Notes: generated from the sequence alone by a model not told the origin. Shown: positions 23,501 through 35,225, numbered from the stretch's first letter. The stretch is 64,000 bases of DNA from Limnanthes douglasii subsp. nivea (GCA_036936605.1 JAUPFV010000004.1:143016973-143080972); one strand, 5' to 3'. Made by a program: numbers and translations.

Positions 23501-24590
23501 GTATGGCTTGAAACAAGCACCAAAAGATTGGCATCAAAAATTTGATAATGTGATATTGTCTAATGGATTTATTCTTAACCAAGCAGACAAGTGTGTATAT
23601 AGCAAATTTGATAATTCTGGTAAAGGAGTTATGATTTGTCTATATGTGGATGATATGTTGATTTTTGGTACTGACCAAAATCAGGTTAATGAAACGAAGA
23701 ATTTTTTATCATCTAACTTTGAGATGAAGGATTTGGGGGAAGCTGAAATGATTCTTGGTATAAGAATCAAGCGAAAGAACAATAGTATATCGATTTCTCA
23801 ATCTCACTATATTGAGAAGATATTAAATAAATTTAATTTTAAAGATTGTTCTCCGGTAAGCACACCTATAGATCCTAGTCTTAAGCTTCTACCTAATAAA
23901 GGTATTGCTGTATCTCAACTTGAATACTCGAGAGCCATCGGGTGTCTTATGTATGCCATGACTAGCACTAGGCCGGATATTGCCTTTGTTGTTGGAAAAC
24001 TTAGTAGGTATACTAGCAATCCTAGTTCGCATCATTGGCAAGCTTTAAATCGAGTATTCAAGTATTTGAAAGGAACCATGAATTATGGTTTAACTTATAC
24101 CGGATTTCCTTCTGTACTTGAAGGATATTCAGACGCGAGTTATATTTCCAATATGGAAGATCATTCTTCCACAAGTGGATGGGTATTTCTACTTGGGGGA
24201 GGTGCTATCTCTTGGGCGTCTAAGAAACAAACTTGTATTACTGATTCAACAATGGAATCAGAGTTTGTGGCATTAGCAGCAGCGAGTAAAGAAGCTGAGT
24301 GGCTAAGAAATTTAATGTATGAAATTCCGTTGTGGCCCAAACCGATATCACCTATATCTATCAGATGTGATAGTGAGGCTGCCTTGGCCAATGTTTATAG
24401 ACAAGTTTACAAAGGCAGGTCTAGACACTTAGGTGTTAGACACAGTATGATTCGTGAGCGTATCACGCATGATGTTATATCAGTAGAGTTTGTGAGAACT
24501 CAATATAACTTAGCCGATCATTTAACCAAGGGGTTAAATAGAGATCTTGTGCACAAATCGGCTATTGGGATGGGATTAAAGTCCATTTGA
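20538..24590 (+). CDS. copia-4 gag-pol polyprotein, intact
   Basis: One open frame of about 1350 codons. ATG 20538 or 20550 is the likely start; the frame is open two further codons upstream without an ATG. Domains in order: gag (UBN2 type), zinc knuckle [14 protein letters not shown] near residue 265, aspartic protease [12 protein letters not shown] near 340, and integrase. The integrase has its HHCC finger ([14 protein letters not shown]...CKTC), catalytic Asp in VHSDLCDF and RTDRGGEY, and catalytic Glu in [10 protein letters not shown]. Then reverse transcriptase with [20 protein letters not shown] and YVDD near 1036-1039, and RNase H with [26 protein letters not shown] and CDSEAAL. All catalytic residues expected for a copia polyprotein are seen and there are no stops. 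Such proteins form virus-like particles, copy the element RNA and integrate the cDNA. The gag-pol ratio control is not visible. Confidence 0.96.
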   Translation: MKIEMTNGGESAKEMTSKFAKLDKFEGHDFRRWQKKMHFLLTTLKVVYVLSTPWPEITENETLEQTRRRSKWENDDYICRGHILNGMSDTLFDVYQNVESAKELWDSIESKYMAEDASSRKFLVSNFINYKMVDSRPVMEQYNELLRILGQFVQHNMKMDECISVSSVIDKLPPSWKDFKHTLKHNKEEMTLVELGSHFKIEESLRAQDELSNPKGKNQVGNSSVNMAESSGFFKNGNTDKGNKRKFKGNNKNSNFNSKKPKIACWKCGKPGHFRRDCRVGKGKNNVGPSGNNTGSSGSKDPQKQEGQILFQNSNSGQNYISLISEAFYVQDDDVAWWVDSGATSHVCKDLRWFSNFQPIEDGPSLKMGNVATEPIKGLGNVKLLFTSGKYILLNNVLYVPRIRKNLLSGVVLNNCGFKQVYESGKYVLSKHGVFMGFGYLCNGMFMLNINVSFENDSVCMTSTSVCRNINKTELWHARLGHVHYERIKDMSKMSLIPPVDANNEKCKTCMLTKITRKPFNNVNRVSKILELVHSDLCDFHATPSLGNKKYVITFIDDASRYCYIYLLHAKNEALDKFKIYKEEVELHKNDLIKNLRTDRGGEYYDPIYFQSTGIIHQTTAPYTPQQNGIAERKNRTLKEMVNSMLSYSGLSEGFWGEAMLTACYLLNRVPTKRNKMTPYELWFKKPPTLNYLRVWGCRAVVRLTEPKRKNLGERGIDCIFIGYAEHSIAYRFYVLESNDYVSVNTVIESRDAIFDEERFTSIPRPRDLIQNSLNRNSSEIENISSGTNCVPGPSEPRRSTRARKAKSYGSDFQLYLVEGTRDKIDYQYQYCFVIEDDPRTFSDAMASRDAAFWKEAIQDEIESIMHNNTWELADLPPGCKSLGNIWIFKRKMKVDGTIERYKARLVIQGFRQREGIDFFDTYAPVARISTIRLLIALASVYNLVIHQMDVKTAFLNGDLDEEIYMKQPEGFVMPGYENKVCKLKKSLYGLKQAPKDWHQKFDNVILSNGFILNQADKCVYSKFDNSGKGVMICLYVDDMLIFGTDQNQVNETKNFLSSNFEMKDLGEAEMILGIRIKRKNNSISISQSHYIEKILNKFNFKDCSPVSTPIDPSLKLLPNKGIAVSQLEYSRAIGCLMYAMTSTRPDIAFVVGKLSRYTSNPSSHHWQALNRVFKYLKGTMNYGLTYTGFPSVLEGYSDASYISNMEDHSSTSGWVFLLGGGAISWASKKQTCITDSTMESEFVALAAASKEAEWLRNLMYEIPLWPKPISPISIRCDSEAALANVYRQVYKGRSRHLGVRHSMIRERITHDVISVEFVRTQYNLADHLTKGLNRDLVHKSAIGMGLKSI

Positions 24591-25122
24591 AATCTCTCAT
24601 GTTGAGATACCCAATTCCCATCTAATATGACATTAGGTGTTGAATTCAATGTGGAAAGCTTAACATCAAGATATTGGAACACATTTGTATATCATCCCAA
24701 GGTATGTGTTCAGAACTGCAAGTTGTGAAGGTTGAAGATTATCTTCTTAATAGCTCTTTTGAAAAATTGCATATGCAGGTGCAAGATGAAAAGAACTACC
24801 TATTTGAGCATGAAGTTTAGCCGCTTCAAGAAGCTAGGACTTGGCTTTGATATGCTTAAGAAGGATAAGGACACAAGGCTAGTAAAATATAGTGTCAAGT
24901 AAGAACAAGTGAGAATGTAAATTTATGTGTATATTATCTTCATGTATTCATTGTGAATAGTAAAGGTTCAATCCTTAGTGATACCTTGATATTCGAATAT
25001 TTGGAATGTGTAATATACTAATGTGAAATTCAAATCGTTACGATATTTCATTTATGCATAAATTTGATATTTGATATGATTGTGTTTAGTAGATCATGAA
25101 TTACACTAAAATGGGGGAAGAT
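24591..25122 (+). other. copia-4 3' untranslated region and polypurine tract
   Basis: About 530 bp between the polyprotein stop and the 3' LTR, without coding content. It ends with ATGGGGGAAGAT at 25111-25122, which primes plus-strand synthesis in this class. Confidence 0.85.
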
Positions 25123-25528
25123 TGTTATTTATTTTAGTGTAATTGGATCGACTAGTCGACCAATTTAATCATGATATATTATCAAACAAGTCGTAGAGTG
25201 CGGAGTGCATGCTTGTTAGATTATATCACGATTAGCGGGGTCAAGGGGCGGAGCCCCTGGCTGGGGTCGAGCTGAATTGTTGCAAGTCAACAGAATTTCG
25301 AAATTGAAAATTTGACCGTTTTATTCAAATTTGAAATTATAGCCGTTTTATTACAAAACCAGTTAAGATATCCTAACTGCCCTAACTTCCAAACTGTTTT
25401 TGGTTGGTCGAATTTATAAATATGGGTTCTGTTGAAAAGAAGATCATATAATTTTCATCCTCTCTGTTCAAAGTATATATCTCTGATTTTATCCAATTGA
25501 AATTTTTGGAGAACCCCAAAAATATTTC
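25123..25528 (+). repeat. copia-4 3' LTR
   Basis: Colinear with the 5' LTR over 406 bp. The observed differences are CACGC/CATGC, GGTTAAG/GGTCAAG, TGGAGTC/TGGGGTC, ATACCC/ATATCC and ATCATTT/ATAATTT. It stops at ...ATATTTC, one base short of the 5' LTR end. Confidence 0.93.
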
Positions 25529-25681
25529 GCCTATCTTAAAAATGCCGAGGGCAGAAGGTATTATTCTTAGTGAAAATAATCCGTGAATCAGAAAGATTTT
25601 TTCTTCAAAACTTAATATAAATGTATGAATTATATTTATTTGAAACGTTTTACGGCTTAATAGCTGATTGATTTTCAACAG
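25529..25681 (+). other. residual WAKL-2 DNA, probably intron
   Basis: Has no clear WAK coding content and ends in a good splice acceptor (TTGATTTTCAACAG at 25668-25681) directly before recognisable WAKL sequence. Confidence 0.5.
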
Positions 25682-27791
25682 ATATGCTACAGGTTGCATG
25701 TCTCAATGCTTTTCAATGGAAGATGTTGAATCAGCTAGCGAGTCTTGCTCTGGTATCGGTTGTTGTCAGACATCTATTCCAAAAAACGTCAAAGATTTTG
25801 GCATCACTATAGAGAGCTCCAACAACCATAAAAATGTCTCTGACTTCAATAAGTGTAGTTATGCTTTTTTGGTCGAAGATGGCGGGTATAACTTCACTTC
25901 GTCTGATCTTAAAAACTTGCGAGGCATAGAAAGGTTTCCTGTGGTCTTTGATTGGAGAATCGGAAACAAAACTTGCGAGGATGCAAAGCAAAATCTTGAA
26001 TTGTATACTTGCAAGAGTGAGTATAGCTTTTGTGATGATTCAGACCACAAAGCTGGATATCGTTGTACATGCTATGATGGTTATCGAGGAAACCCCTATC
26101 TGTCAAATGGTTGCCAAGGTAATTTCCTGTCAACAAAATCATTCCCTCGATCTTAATATATTTCAATCTCGCATGCTTTTTTAGATACAAATTGAATATA
26201 TAAATATTCAATTTTATAAATCATGTTATTATTTTGCTTTTCTTGAACCGTGTATGAGCCTAAATATTCAAATAGGGCCTAAGCTACACGGACGTTTTTA
26301 TATTATTGCGTAGTTAAAAAAAAAACTTGTATTTATATAAGTCGTCACTGTGTTTTTCAGATATCAACGAGTGTGAGGATCTTTTAACACCTCATAACTG
26401 TGAAAGCACAAAATTCTGTTATAACAATCCTGGGAACTTCACTTGCTTGTGTCCCAAGGGTTACCATGGGGTTGGTAGAAAAGATGGAAAAGCTTGCATT
26501 GAAAATCAATCTGCATGGCCAAAAATAGTTGTTGGTAAGTTCAAAGTATAAACAAATTTGCATATTTTCTTCCTAAATTGTTATTTCAACAATGACTCTA
26601 CTCGTCGTCAACTGGGCAGGAGTCAGCGTTGGATTTTTAGTTCTTCTGTTGTGTATATCTTGGTCATATTGGTTATTCAGACAAAGAAAGATCATCAATC
26701 TTAGAGAAAGATTCTTCGAACAAAACGGAGGAATCTTGCTAAGTCAACATCTGCTTCAACATCAATCGTCTGAAAAAACTCGAGTGTTTAGCGAGAAAGA
26801 ACTTAGAAAAGCTACAAACAACTACCACCAAAGTAGGTTTTTAGGCCAAGGTGGTCAAGGAACAGTTTACAAAGGAATCCTGAAAAATAATCGCGAGGTT
26901 GCCATAAAAAAAGCAAAACTTGGTGACCAAAACCAAATTGAACAATTCATTAATGAAGTCATTGTACTATCGGAGGTTAACCACCGAAACGTAGTAAAGC
27001 TTCTGGGTTGCTGTTTGGAAACAGAAACTCCGTTATTAGTTTACGAGTTTGTGAATAATGGCACACTTTTCGATCATATGCACGACTTTTCTGACACAAA
27101 ATCTACTATTCCATGGGAAACACGTTTGAAAATAGTTACCGAAACTGCAGACGCCCTCTCTTATTTACACAGTGCAGCTTCTATCCCGATCATTCACCGT
27201 GATATAAAGTCAGCTAACATTCTTTTGGAAGAAAACTACACAGCAAAAGTTTCTGATTTTGGCGCTTCGAGGTTAATCCCAATGGACAAGGCTCAGTTAA
27301 CTACACTTGTACAAGGTACTTTGGGATACTTGGATCCTGAGTATTATCACACAAGCCAATTGACTGAAAAGAGCGATGTGTACAGCTTCGGGGTAGTCCT
27401 GTTGGAAATGGTTTCAGGAGAGAAAGCACTTTCTTTTGACCGAAGCGAAAGACATTTGGTTACTTATTTTATATCGGCAATAAATGAAAGTCGGCTACTT
27501 GAAGTTCTTGATAAGCGAGTGTTGGACGCGTCAAACGTCAAGCAGCTTGAAGATGTGTCTAAGTTGGCAATGGAGTGTGTGAGAATGAAGGGGGAGGATA
27601 GACCCACAATGAAGGAAGTAGTGATGGAATTGGACAGATTGAGAGTTATGGTTAAAGGTTTTGGTGCTCTAGAAAACCTAAGCTTCGAAGAGGCTGACTA
27701 TTTACTCGGTGGCGACAACCGTGGGGGTGCAGAAGTTTATGATAGTATGAAGAATCAAGTCGAACTTGAAATTCAAGGGAGCGGGCGATGA
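25682..27791 (+). CDS. WAKL-2 3' exons: WAK extracellular part, EGF, TM and kinase
   Basis: Exon 25682-26118 encodes a Cys-rich WAK segment ([21 protein letters not shown], then [18 protein letters not shown]). Donor GTAATT is at 26119, acceptor TTTTTCAG at 26351-26360. Exon 26361-26534 is a calcium-binding EGF repeat (DINECEDLL...[18 protein letters not shown]). Donor GTAAGT is at 26535, acceptor GGGCAG ends at 26619. Exon 26620-27791 has the transmembrane segment ([12 protein letters not shown]), RQRK, and an intact RD kinase: [31 protein letters not shown], and [20 protein letters not shown]. It stops at TGA 27789. All junction phases fit. WAKLs are plasma-membrane receptors that bind wall pectin fragments. 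The kinase half looks functional, but the gene is probably dead as a receptor because exon 1 is frameshifted and holds copia-4. Confidence 0.9.
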
Positions 27792-28829
27792 TGGCTGAAT
27801 CAAATCGTGCATATATTTATAGCTTGTGATAAAATATTGTCCAAATATTGTGATTATAAAGTATTGTAATATAACATAATTTATATATCAAAATTAAGAC
27901 AACAAATTGTCCAAATGGTTACTTTCTATTGTTCTCAAATCCGCAGACATCAAGTTTATCATCTATTATGGCTTGTTGATCAAAATACTTCCTTTATCTT
28001 TCGATTTCTCCCTCTGGCAAATCTCTTTTCCGAGACAAATGAAGATTATCGGTAACTGTTACTAGTGGGAAATTAAGGTGCATTTTTGGACATCTAAATC
28101 TTAAAGCAACTTTGTCATAAGCCAAAGCTTCTTCATCTGGGGTGTCGAATGGTCTCAAACCAAAGCTGAGCTCCTTTTCTAGACTTGAGAAATTGTGTTT
28201 TTGGTCACTGAATTACAGTTACCAAGTCAGAATGTCTCTGTTTGGAGCAGAGTGCTCTACATAAGAAACAGATGGCTCTGTTTTGGCTCTGTACCAAAAT
28301 TACAAAAGGGTTGGGCTGCTTTTACATTCCATCATCAAGTGTGTTTTTCTTGATTTTTACTGATTTTCATATTTTCAAACTTAGAAAACTAGCCAAAACA
28401 TTCTCCAAACTTTGGATAGGGGATCCGTATCTCCTTTTAAGTATTAGGATAAAATATTATTAAATATCTAACATCAAATTTATATACTAGTAAAGATTCT
28501 AAATTACATTTATCTAATAGGTAATACCACTAAAAAATTAGATTCTTCTATTTTATTTTTGTTATAGCTATATTTGATTGAACTTTTTCTTTCAACACTC
28601 TTTCTAGTAGTTTCTTTTGGAAGTTGGGGTTCTGGATTCATTTGAAGTCTTTTATATCTAATTTTAATCGATTTTGATACATGATAAATATCTTTTATGA
28701 TTCCGTTTTAGTACTGGTTTTTTTATGTATACAAATAGATTTGATTCATTTTAAAAATATTGTTTCAAATTATATTTTGGTTTCGATTTAGTTCTAAACT
28801 TATGATTAATTTTTGTAAAAATAAGTTAC
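27792..28829. other. WAKL-2 3' flank and intergenic
   Basis: The first about 100 bp is the likely 3' UTR, resembling the end of WAKL-1. The remainder includes a GC-richer block at 28130-28320 of unknown origin and then AT-rich DNA. No gene was recognised. Confidence 0.45.
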
Positions 28830-28849
28830 ACTAGAATGGAACCTGCATT

Positions 28850-29190
28850 CAATTGCAGGCACTTGTAGAAATACAATAAACAACTTGCAAAAATATGTAT
28901 TTTTTGTGTATATATTTGAATGGTGGAAGTAAGAGTAAACCGGAAATATATTGGTTATAAGTTATTGTGTATTTGTGAAATACGTACACTTCACTTGTCG
29001 AAATATAACTACCTAGAAATAAATGAATTTTTAGGTTTGGAAATCAAGTTGTGGATCACTTGCGAAAATAAAAATAACTTACGTAAATATATTTACTTGG
29101 GAAAAAAATACGTTATCACTTGTGAAATCAAGTTGTTTTCTATTTGCGAAATACGTACATTTCAGCTGCGGAGAAATAAACAACGTAACC
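28850..29190. repeat. degenerate short repeat cluster, consensus near CACTTGCGAAATA
   Basis: About ten spaced copies of a 13-16 bp word, such as CACTTGTAGAAATAC, CACTTGTCGAAATAT, CACTTGCGAAAATAA, CACTTGTGAAATCAA and ATTTGCGAAATACG. The spacing is irregular at 18-45 bp. Related clusters lie at 30765-30840, 32028-32245 and 33380-33500. Confidence 0.75.
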
Positions 29191-29544
29191 GAAATATCAT
29201 ATTTTAACTTTTGTTTGAAAATAAAGAACTTTATTAAATTTGGATAAATTACATTAGGCCTATATCTATTGATTAACATTAGGTCCATATCTAAACTTAG
29301 CCCAATTGTTAAAGAACACTTGATATTGAGATGGTATTATAAAAAATTGACGCTTGAACTATTTCAATCCCGCTTTTGAACCTTTCGAATTTTAGAAATA
29401 TATAAACTTAATGAAACTTAATTCACCTAGTGTTATGTTCTTCTCCTGTTAACTCTTTCTTTGTTAACTTTTGAATTTCTTAGTCTTTTATCTTCATCTT
29501 CTCGTTTCAGTTTAAGCTTACTTCCGAATTTGATTCCAGAGTTT
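29191..29544. other. intergenic
   Basis: AT-rich; no feature seen apart from the left part of frames that extend into the 87-bp repeat. Confidence 0.4.
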
Positions 29545-29718
29545 TCAAGGGTCTTTGATTTGCAGTTGGATCTCTTGATATGCATGAGATGTTTGTCAGG
29601 TTTTATACTTGCTAAAAACATTATAGATAGTTCAAGGGTCTTTGATTTGCAGTTGGATCTCTTTATATGCATGAGATGTTTGTCAGGTTTTATACTTGCT
29701 AAAAACATTATAGATAGT
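29545..29718. repeat. 87-bp tandem duplication, two copies
   Basis: Copies 29545-29631 and 29632-29718 both begin TCAAGGGTCTTTGATTTGC. I saw a single mismatch (CTCTTGATATG against CTCTTTATATG). The 29-codon period keeps frames open on both strands, but neither frame is recognisable. Confidence 0.93.
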
Positions 29719-31479
29719 TCTTATATAATCGTATATTGAGAAAGAATCGTTGAAGGACATCTGTTGTTTAGGATGTTAGTGTAGCTCTCTGATTGCGCAT
29801 ACTTTAACTTGATAAAATTAGACTAAATAAATTAGAAAACCTAGTAATTAAGAAAAGATAATAATACTTGATACAAAATGAAATATTTTTGAAACATAAA
29901 AATTTCCATAATAAAATATAGATGTTCTACTTATCATAAAGACATGTATATACCAAAATTTGTTAGTGTCTCGATGGTTTAAGGATAAATAAAATATTTC
30001 AGCTCTTTTGATAGACTAAATATCACTATCAAATATTTTTAAATAAATTCATTTGTAATGAAGTCCTTTACATACTCACACACAAAGACCCCACAAACAA
30101 CATATTCTCTGTTTTGATATATTTTTTGGGTTTTCAAACTTCACCGTTGGTGATATTTTTATCATTGGAATTTTACGGATAAGGTATGTGTGACGCAAAG
30201 TGAATTTTGCAAACTGACAATTGATTGCATTTTCCGATAAAATATGATCATAAACAAATAATAATGTTATATTTGAAATCCTTACCAATTCTCTGGCTGA
30301 CATTGTCAGGATATTTGAAGTTGTCAATAGAGAGTTGTAGTTGTACGTAACTCCATTGTTTATATCTATTATATCTAAAACCCAATGAATTATTCCATAT
30401 TTGGCTTTAGTTCCAATTTTAATTTGAGTCATGATATATTATGTATCATTAGGTATATATCTCCAATTAATTATTTTCCATCATTTCTTCGATATTGATC
30501 TTTGTTTTGATAAAAATCTATAATATGATATATAAATAAGAAAATTAATTAATGAAATATAAATTATTCACTCTAAAATAATAATTCAAATTAGCAATGC
30601 ATGAATAAAAATGTAGATTTTTTTGCAAGACTTAATAACTTTTTTATTCCATCATCTTTTTGTGAAAAAGATGTTTAATAATTACTTTCTTAGAGAATGA
30701 TGATATAACCATCAATTATCTATATATAAGAAAACACTTGTGAATATATGAAAGAAGTTATAATGTTAGTGACTTACAGAAATACAGTCAAATCACTTGA
30801 AAAAAAAAGTATCAACAAGTAACCCACTTGCATAAATAAAAATTATTATTTGTTATATCACCTCCTGAAATAAAACCAAACCACTGGCTAGTAAAGCAAA
30901 AACTAAAGCAAAATAAACATCAGCCATATCGAAAATAAGGTGTAACTATGTATAAAAAGTGAGAAGTGGATTTATGTTTTGTAGTCTAAATTTTTCTCAT
31001 TAGCTATCTTTAGCGTATGTGAATAGGGGACAAAAATATTTCTTTGTGGATAACACCATACGATGGGATCCCGAACATTTTCTACACTTTTAACCTTAAA
31101 TAAGTTATTGGCATCTTTCTTAACTAATATATTTTTATTTCATTATTGAGTTGTCATTCAAATTCTACATCATCCACCACCTTATTGGATGTCTCCAATC
31201 ACATTATACTTGCGTTTCTTCGGTTAGTAGAGATTTATCTTTTTATATTACCTATTGGTGTATCCATTTGATATTTTTATCGAAGAGTTCGTATAATTGC
31301 TGAACTTTTTTCTTGTTTTTGAGCTTATTGTTGCAGCTATTGAGAACATTTTTATTGTGGATGACATTTTTGTTGTTATAGAAACTTATAAAATTATTTT
31401 TTTTCTGATTCAGTTTCTACATTTTGAATTTGTTCCAAGTTTTACTTCTTCAGTTTTAGTTTCTTTTTGTTTGTCTTTA
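29719..31479. other. AT-rich intergenic with an unrecognised minus-strand ORF
   Basis: The minus-strand frame 30432-30076 (118 codons) has a mixed composition rather than simple sequence, but I recognise no domain and see no splice or family clue. A small cluster of CACTTG-type words lies at 30765-30840. Nothing else was seen. Confidence 0.35.
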
Positions 31480-32390
31480 TTGCACATATGTCCTCGATTT
31501 CTTTTCTTTTTCTTGTGAATCTTATTATCAACAGCCTGTTGTATTTTCTTTGTTTTTGTAACTGGTTGTACTACGGGGAGTCGAAATATTTTTGGTCAAC
31601 TTGTAGCTATTATGTCATTTTTCATTGTTTTTATGAAACATTCATGATCAATTACTATTTTGATCACATACAAATTAACGATTGCAAACTCTTTGATTTG
31701 ATCATCTAAGCAAAGTTCCTTGTTGTTTAAAAATTTATTTTCCTCTTTTCGCTTAGTAATATGTCCTTCAAGACTAGTATTTAATTTTTTTTCAAATCCT
31801 TAATCGGTTGTTCAAGATTTTTGTGTATTATTTTCATCTCCACATTATGTCCTTAAAGCCTGTTGTTTTTTTTAAACTTCATATTATGCCTTTCAATATT
31901 ATTGTTTGTTTTCTAAGCTCTTTAATTTGTTTTTCTATAATATTTTCTGTTCTTTTTAGCTTATCATTATGTTTGGCAACTGCAAGGTCGATTTCTGGTC
32001 ACTGGAAAATAAATACAAACATTTGAGTAAATTAGTTGTGAAAAGAAGAGTCAACCACTTGCAGAAATAGACAAAACCACTTGTGAAAAAAAAACATTTT
32101 TATAGCACTTCCAGAAATAAAAGTAAATAATTTACAAAAATATGGAAAAATCACTTGTAGAAACAAGTATATATCACTTGTTAAAAATGAATTGTTTAGA
32201 GTTTGCGAAAATAAGAGTAAATAAGTTGCGAAAATAGGTTTTGAAGTTACCTTTTGGTGATCCTCCGCTAGTTTTTTCAAGTTATTGATTTTTTATTTTA
32301 GTCTCTTTATTTTTTCTTGAGTTTCAAGCTCTTTGACATTTCTTTCAAAGTCTTTCTTCTTTATATATTTTTAAATCCTTAAGAATATGC
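31480..32390 (-). pseudogene. coiled-coil protein relic (Lys/Glu/Leu heptads), minus strand
   Basis: The minus strand reads Lys/Glu-rich stretches such as KDFERNVKELETQEKIKRLK and NLKKLAEDHQK (about 32365-32252) and NDKLKRTENIIEKQIKELRK (about 31975-31910), with stops between and after them. A donor-like AAAAG|GTAAC follows the first block at about 32250. A cluster of CACTTG-type repeats separates the blocks, so it may occupy a former intron. The T-rich plus-strand frames here are the mirror image. The family is unknown; it may be a long structural or transposon-linked coiled-coil protein. Confidence 0.45.
32028..32245. repeat. second cluster of the CACTTG(C/T)GAAAATA-type word
   Basis: About nine degenerate copies, such as CACTTGCAGAAATAG, CACTTGTGAAAAAAA, CACTTCCAGAAATAA, CACTTGTAGAAACAA and GTTTGCGAAAATAAG, in the same orientation as the 28.9-kb cluster. 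Confidence 0.7.
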
Positions 32391-34414
32391 GATCTGGTGT
32401 TTTTATAATGGACGTAATTCAAACTCTTTTTTCTTTTTTCTATATTTTCACCACTAGTACTAAAATCAATTTTAAAAATATATTAAACCTCAATAGTAGC
32501 ATTAGTAAAATAATTATATATTTTCTTACTTTATTTTATTTTTCATGCCTATATATTCATGTTCAATCTCGATACGACATTTATTCATTTTATCTTTCAT
32601 TGTTTTATGCCTTGAGTTTTTATTTATTTCACTCAATATCACATTAATGTGACTCATTTTCATCCTCTAATTTATCATCATTGACTTCATTTATGTTAAA
32701 TATATTTCTTTTAGCATTGTTAGGTTGTAGTTCTAGAGTAAAAACTTACAACCATAATATAAATTTTCCATTGGAAATAATGTTTTTAATAATTTTTAAG
32801 AAGCAAATTTTTTTTGTAAACGCACCTTATTTTATTTAAGTTATCGAGATTTCTCAAGAAAGTTGAATTCAATATGAATAGTTTTAATTGCAAGTCGTTT
32901 GATGATTCACAGTATTACTTTTGTCATATATTTTATTTTTATTAAAAAATGTGTGTGTTCAGTAAGAAATGGTTGTATAATATTAAACACTTAGTATATT
33001 AATTACTTATTTTAATTTTAATTCACACTTTCTAATGTATATTGTATAGTAATGGCAAGTATCACTGCACAACCAACTATACTTTCTGGTTTTCTTGTGC
33101 AATAATTTTTCATTAAGTTCATTAGTTTATCTTTTATTATATATGCTTAGTCATATTCGTTAAATTTTTAGAAGCATTCAACTTATTCAAGCATTAAACC
33201 ATCTAACGTCTCTCTAGATATAGAGAAAAGAAAGGTTGGCCAAGCATATAAATTAAGAGTACTCCTATATCTTTTAGAACTTTCTCTCTTTCGATTTTTG
33301 TTGTTAAATTCATTGCACCCTGCAATATATAATAGATTAGTGTAAGTTTAAATATATTATACGAGATTAGATATTTTTCACAAGTGTAATAGACTTACAT
33401 AAATAATGGTAGAGACTTGCGAAGATGCATCACTTCTGAAAAAAATATTTGTTCACAAGTGTAATTGACTTGAATAAATAATTGTAAATGATTTTTGAAA
33501 TACATATTTTTACCTTAATCTTCCTCTTTGTTATGTGATAATATTTTTTGTATAGTGGGGCTTCACTTGAAATGGACTTAATACATTTTTTGTTCAAATT
33601 GATCATCATTTTTATAATTTTGCCTCATTAAATAGGCATTACTTATTTGGATGTAACTTTAACATGTTTTTCAACGAATATGAAAGTTGATCTTTTAAAG
33701 TCATTTTTTTTTATTATTTCAATTGTGAAAATATTGTTCTCTATTGCACCATAACCTGTATTTCTATTTTTAAAACCAACTTTTAAGATATATATTAAAA
33801 TTGTGTATCTATCGAAGAATTTATATGTTCTTATCTTACATATGCGATATCCATCAATGTAAATATAAGGTCGAATCCTGATATGAAGAATATTGTACCA
33901 ATAAAACATTTCATTTTTTTTATTTGCTTTAGAAATATGGAAAAATGTTAGATTTATAAGTACTAATAAGAAATGATAAAAAAAAGTATTTTTAGCTTTT
34001 AGCTTTTACGAATAGTTTTTTAAATTTATGATGATTGTTTCATTGTTTACATAAAATTACTAATAGCGGTAGAAGGTTTACAATTGGTTAGATGAGGATC
34101 ATAGATATTGTATGACATTATACTCATTTTTATTATGTGCAACAAAGAATATATGAGTTGTAAGTAGAGATCATTCGCAATGGTTGTAATACGTAACATG
34201 CTTTCGGCTTGAATCAGTATTTATCTTTTGGGATTCTATTTATGCTTTTGGATTGAACTTGTAATTAAGTTAGGCTGAGACATGTATGGGCTCGGTAGGA
34301 GCGTGGTCCGAGAGATAAAAGCAATGGTGATTTTTTTTACTAACACATAACACAAATGATAAATCCTAAAAATTTCTCAATACCCCAAAAACACTAATTT
34401 TCACCTTGAGCCAC
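32391..34414. other. AT-rich intergenic
   Basis: No gene was recognised. Weak copies of the CACTTG-type word occur at 33380-33500. The minus-strand frame 33909-33643 (88 codons, rich in Ile, Tyr and Phe) is of unknown meaning. Confidence 0.4.
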
Positions 34415-34630
34415 TCACAGATTTTTTTTCTCATACAAATTTGTGACAGTAAGCTTGCATTGATTTTTCATTCCTCTTTCAATTGAGCTTACTTTAGCCC
34501 AATTTATAACTTCTCCCCTCAAACGAAGGAGCAAAGTAACAAGCCCGAGTTTGTCCTTTAGAAGTATAAATCGGTTGTGAAAATGGGGTTTTGTAATGAG
34601 ATCCATGATACGGTCATGCAAGGGAACATA
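34415..34630 (-). pseudogene. copia-5: C-terminal end of a Ty1/copia pol
   Basis: Minus-strand residues HDRIMDLITKPHFHNRFILL followed by KDKLGL and LRGEV fit the end of copia RNase H (HDQxADxxTKPLxxxRFxxLRxKLGV...LRG). The rest of the element is not identified. It is distinct from copia-6, which has its own C-terminus just to the right. Confidence 0.6.
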
Positions 34631-34639
34631 TTAGATTTC

Positions 34640-34890
34640 CAGTGTACCTTAAATCAGTTGTCCCAAGATAAAATGTAAATTGAGTTCTATTTGTTTTCAT
34701 TGTGATAGATAGGGTTACATATTATGTCCTTTTACGTAGCCATAGTAATTTATTTATAAAAAAAATACATAGACTTAGTAGATAATTGGCCTAATAGGAT
34801 CATATACACAAGAATACAAACTATAACACAAGGTACACTGTCAATGACACAAGACTGTACCAGCGGACACATTATACATTGTCAAAATTA
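34640..34890 (-). other. possible 3' UTR/LTR of copia-6
   Basis: Sits directly downstream of the copia-6 coding end, where its 3' LTR should be, and reads like LTR DNA (sense TGTAACCCTATCTATCACAATG). No second copy is available because the 5' end of copia-6 is missing. Confidence 0.4.
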
Positions 34891-35225
34891 TTCGACTCAT
34901 TCTCAACAAATATTTCTCTTGAAGCGAATATCATTTATTCACTATCAACAAAGAAATTCTCTTCTTCTGACTCATTAACTGCCTCTAAGGCATTCACTTG
35001 ATTCTGTGAACACCAATCCAGTTTAAGTATTCGCTAAACTTTAGAACTTATACTACATTGATCATTATATTTGCTGGATTATCAAGTGTAGACACTTTCT
35101 TCACATCAAATTCTCTTTGATATTATATCACGAATAAAATGATACATGGCATCTATGTGCATTTACTTCCCTGTAAGGTGTACGGCGCTCTGACTGTCGC
35201 AAAATACTTTTTTAGTAGTTATATC
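34891..35225 (-). pseudogene. copia-6 RNase H C-terminal part (left of gypsy-2)
   Basis: Minus-strand reading from 35220: STTKKVFCDSQSAVHLTGK, stop, then MHIDAMYHFIRDIISKRI and a decayed tail. These are the last RNase H motifs of copia. The preceding half of the same domain lies at 45664-45860, on the other side of gypsy-2. Bases 35221-35225 (ATATC) are the left copy of the gypsy-2 target duplication. Confidence 0.85.

Larger units (their letters stand above)
20044..25528 (+). mobile_element. copia-4: young, apparently intact Ty1/copia element inside WAKL-2
   Basis: Two almost identical LTRs (20044-20450 and 25123-25528) enclose one uninterrupted polyprotein frame. By eye I count five substitutions over 406 aligned LTR bases, four of them transitions. 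The copy is therefore recent. The PPT (AAAATGGGGGAAGAT) precedes the 3' LTR. The 3' LTR lacks the terminal A present in the 5' LTR. The flanks (ACCAC left, GCCTA right) are not a target duplication, so at least one border was altered after or during insertion. The same family is represented by copia-3 in opposite orientation. Confidence 0.95.

Noticed and set aside
21158..24391. Minus-strand ORFs opposite the copia-4 polyprotein
   Set aside because: Shadows of an intact sense frame with no recognisable content. Unlike the gypsy-2 antisense ORF, they lie inside gag-pol.
31297..32647. Several Phe/Ile/Leu-rich plus-strand ORFs suggesting membrane proteins
   Set aside because: They mirror Lys/Glu-rich minus-strand text and poly-T DNA. 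No conserved motif, start context or splice signal supports them.
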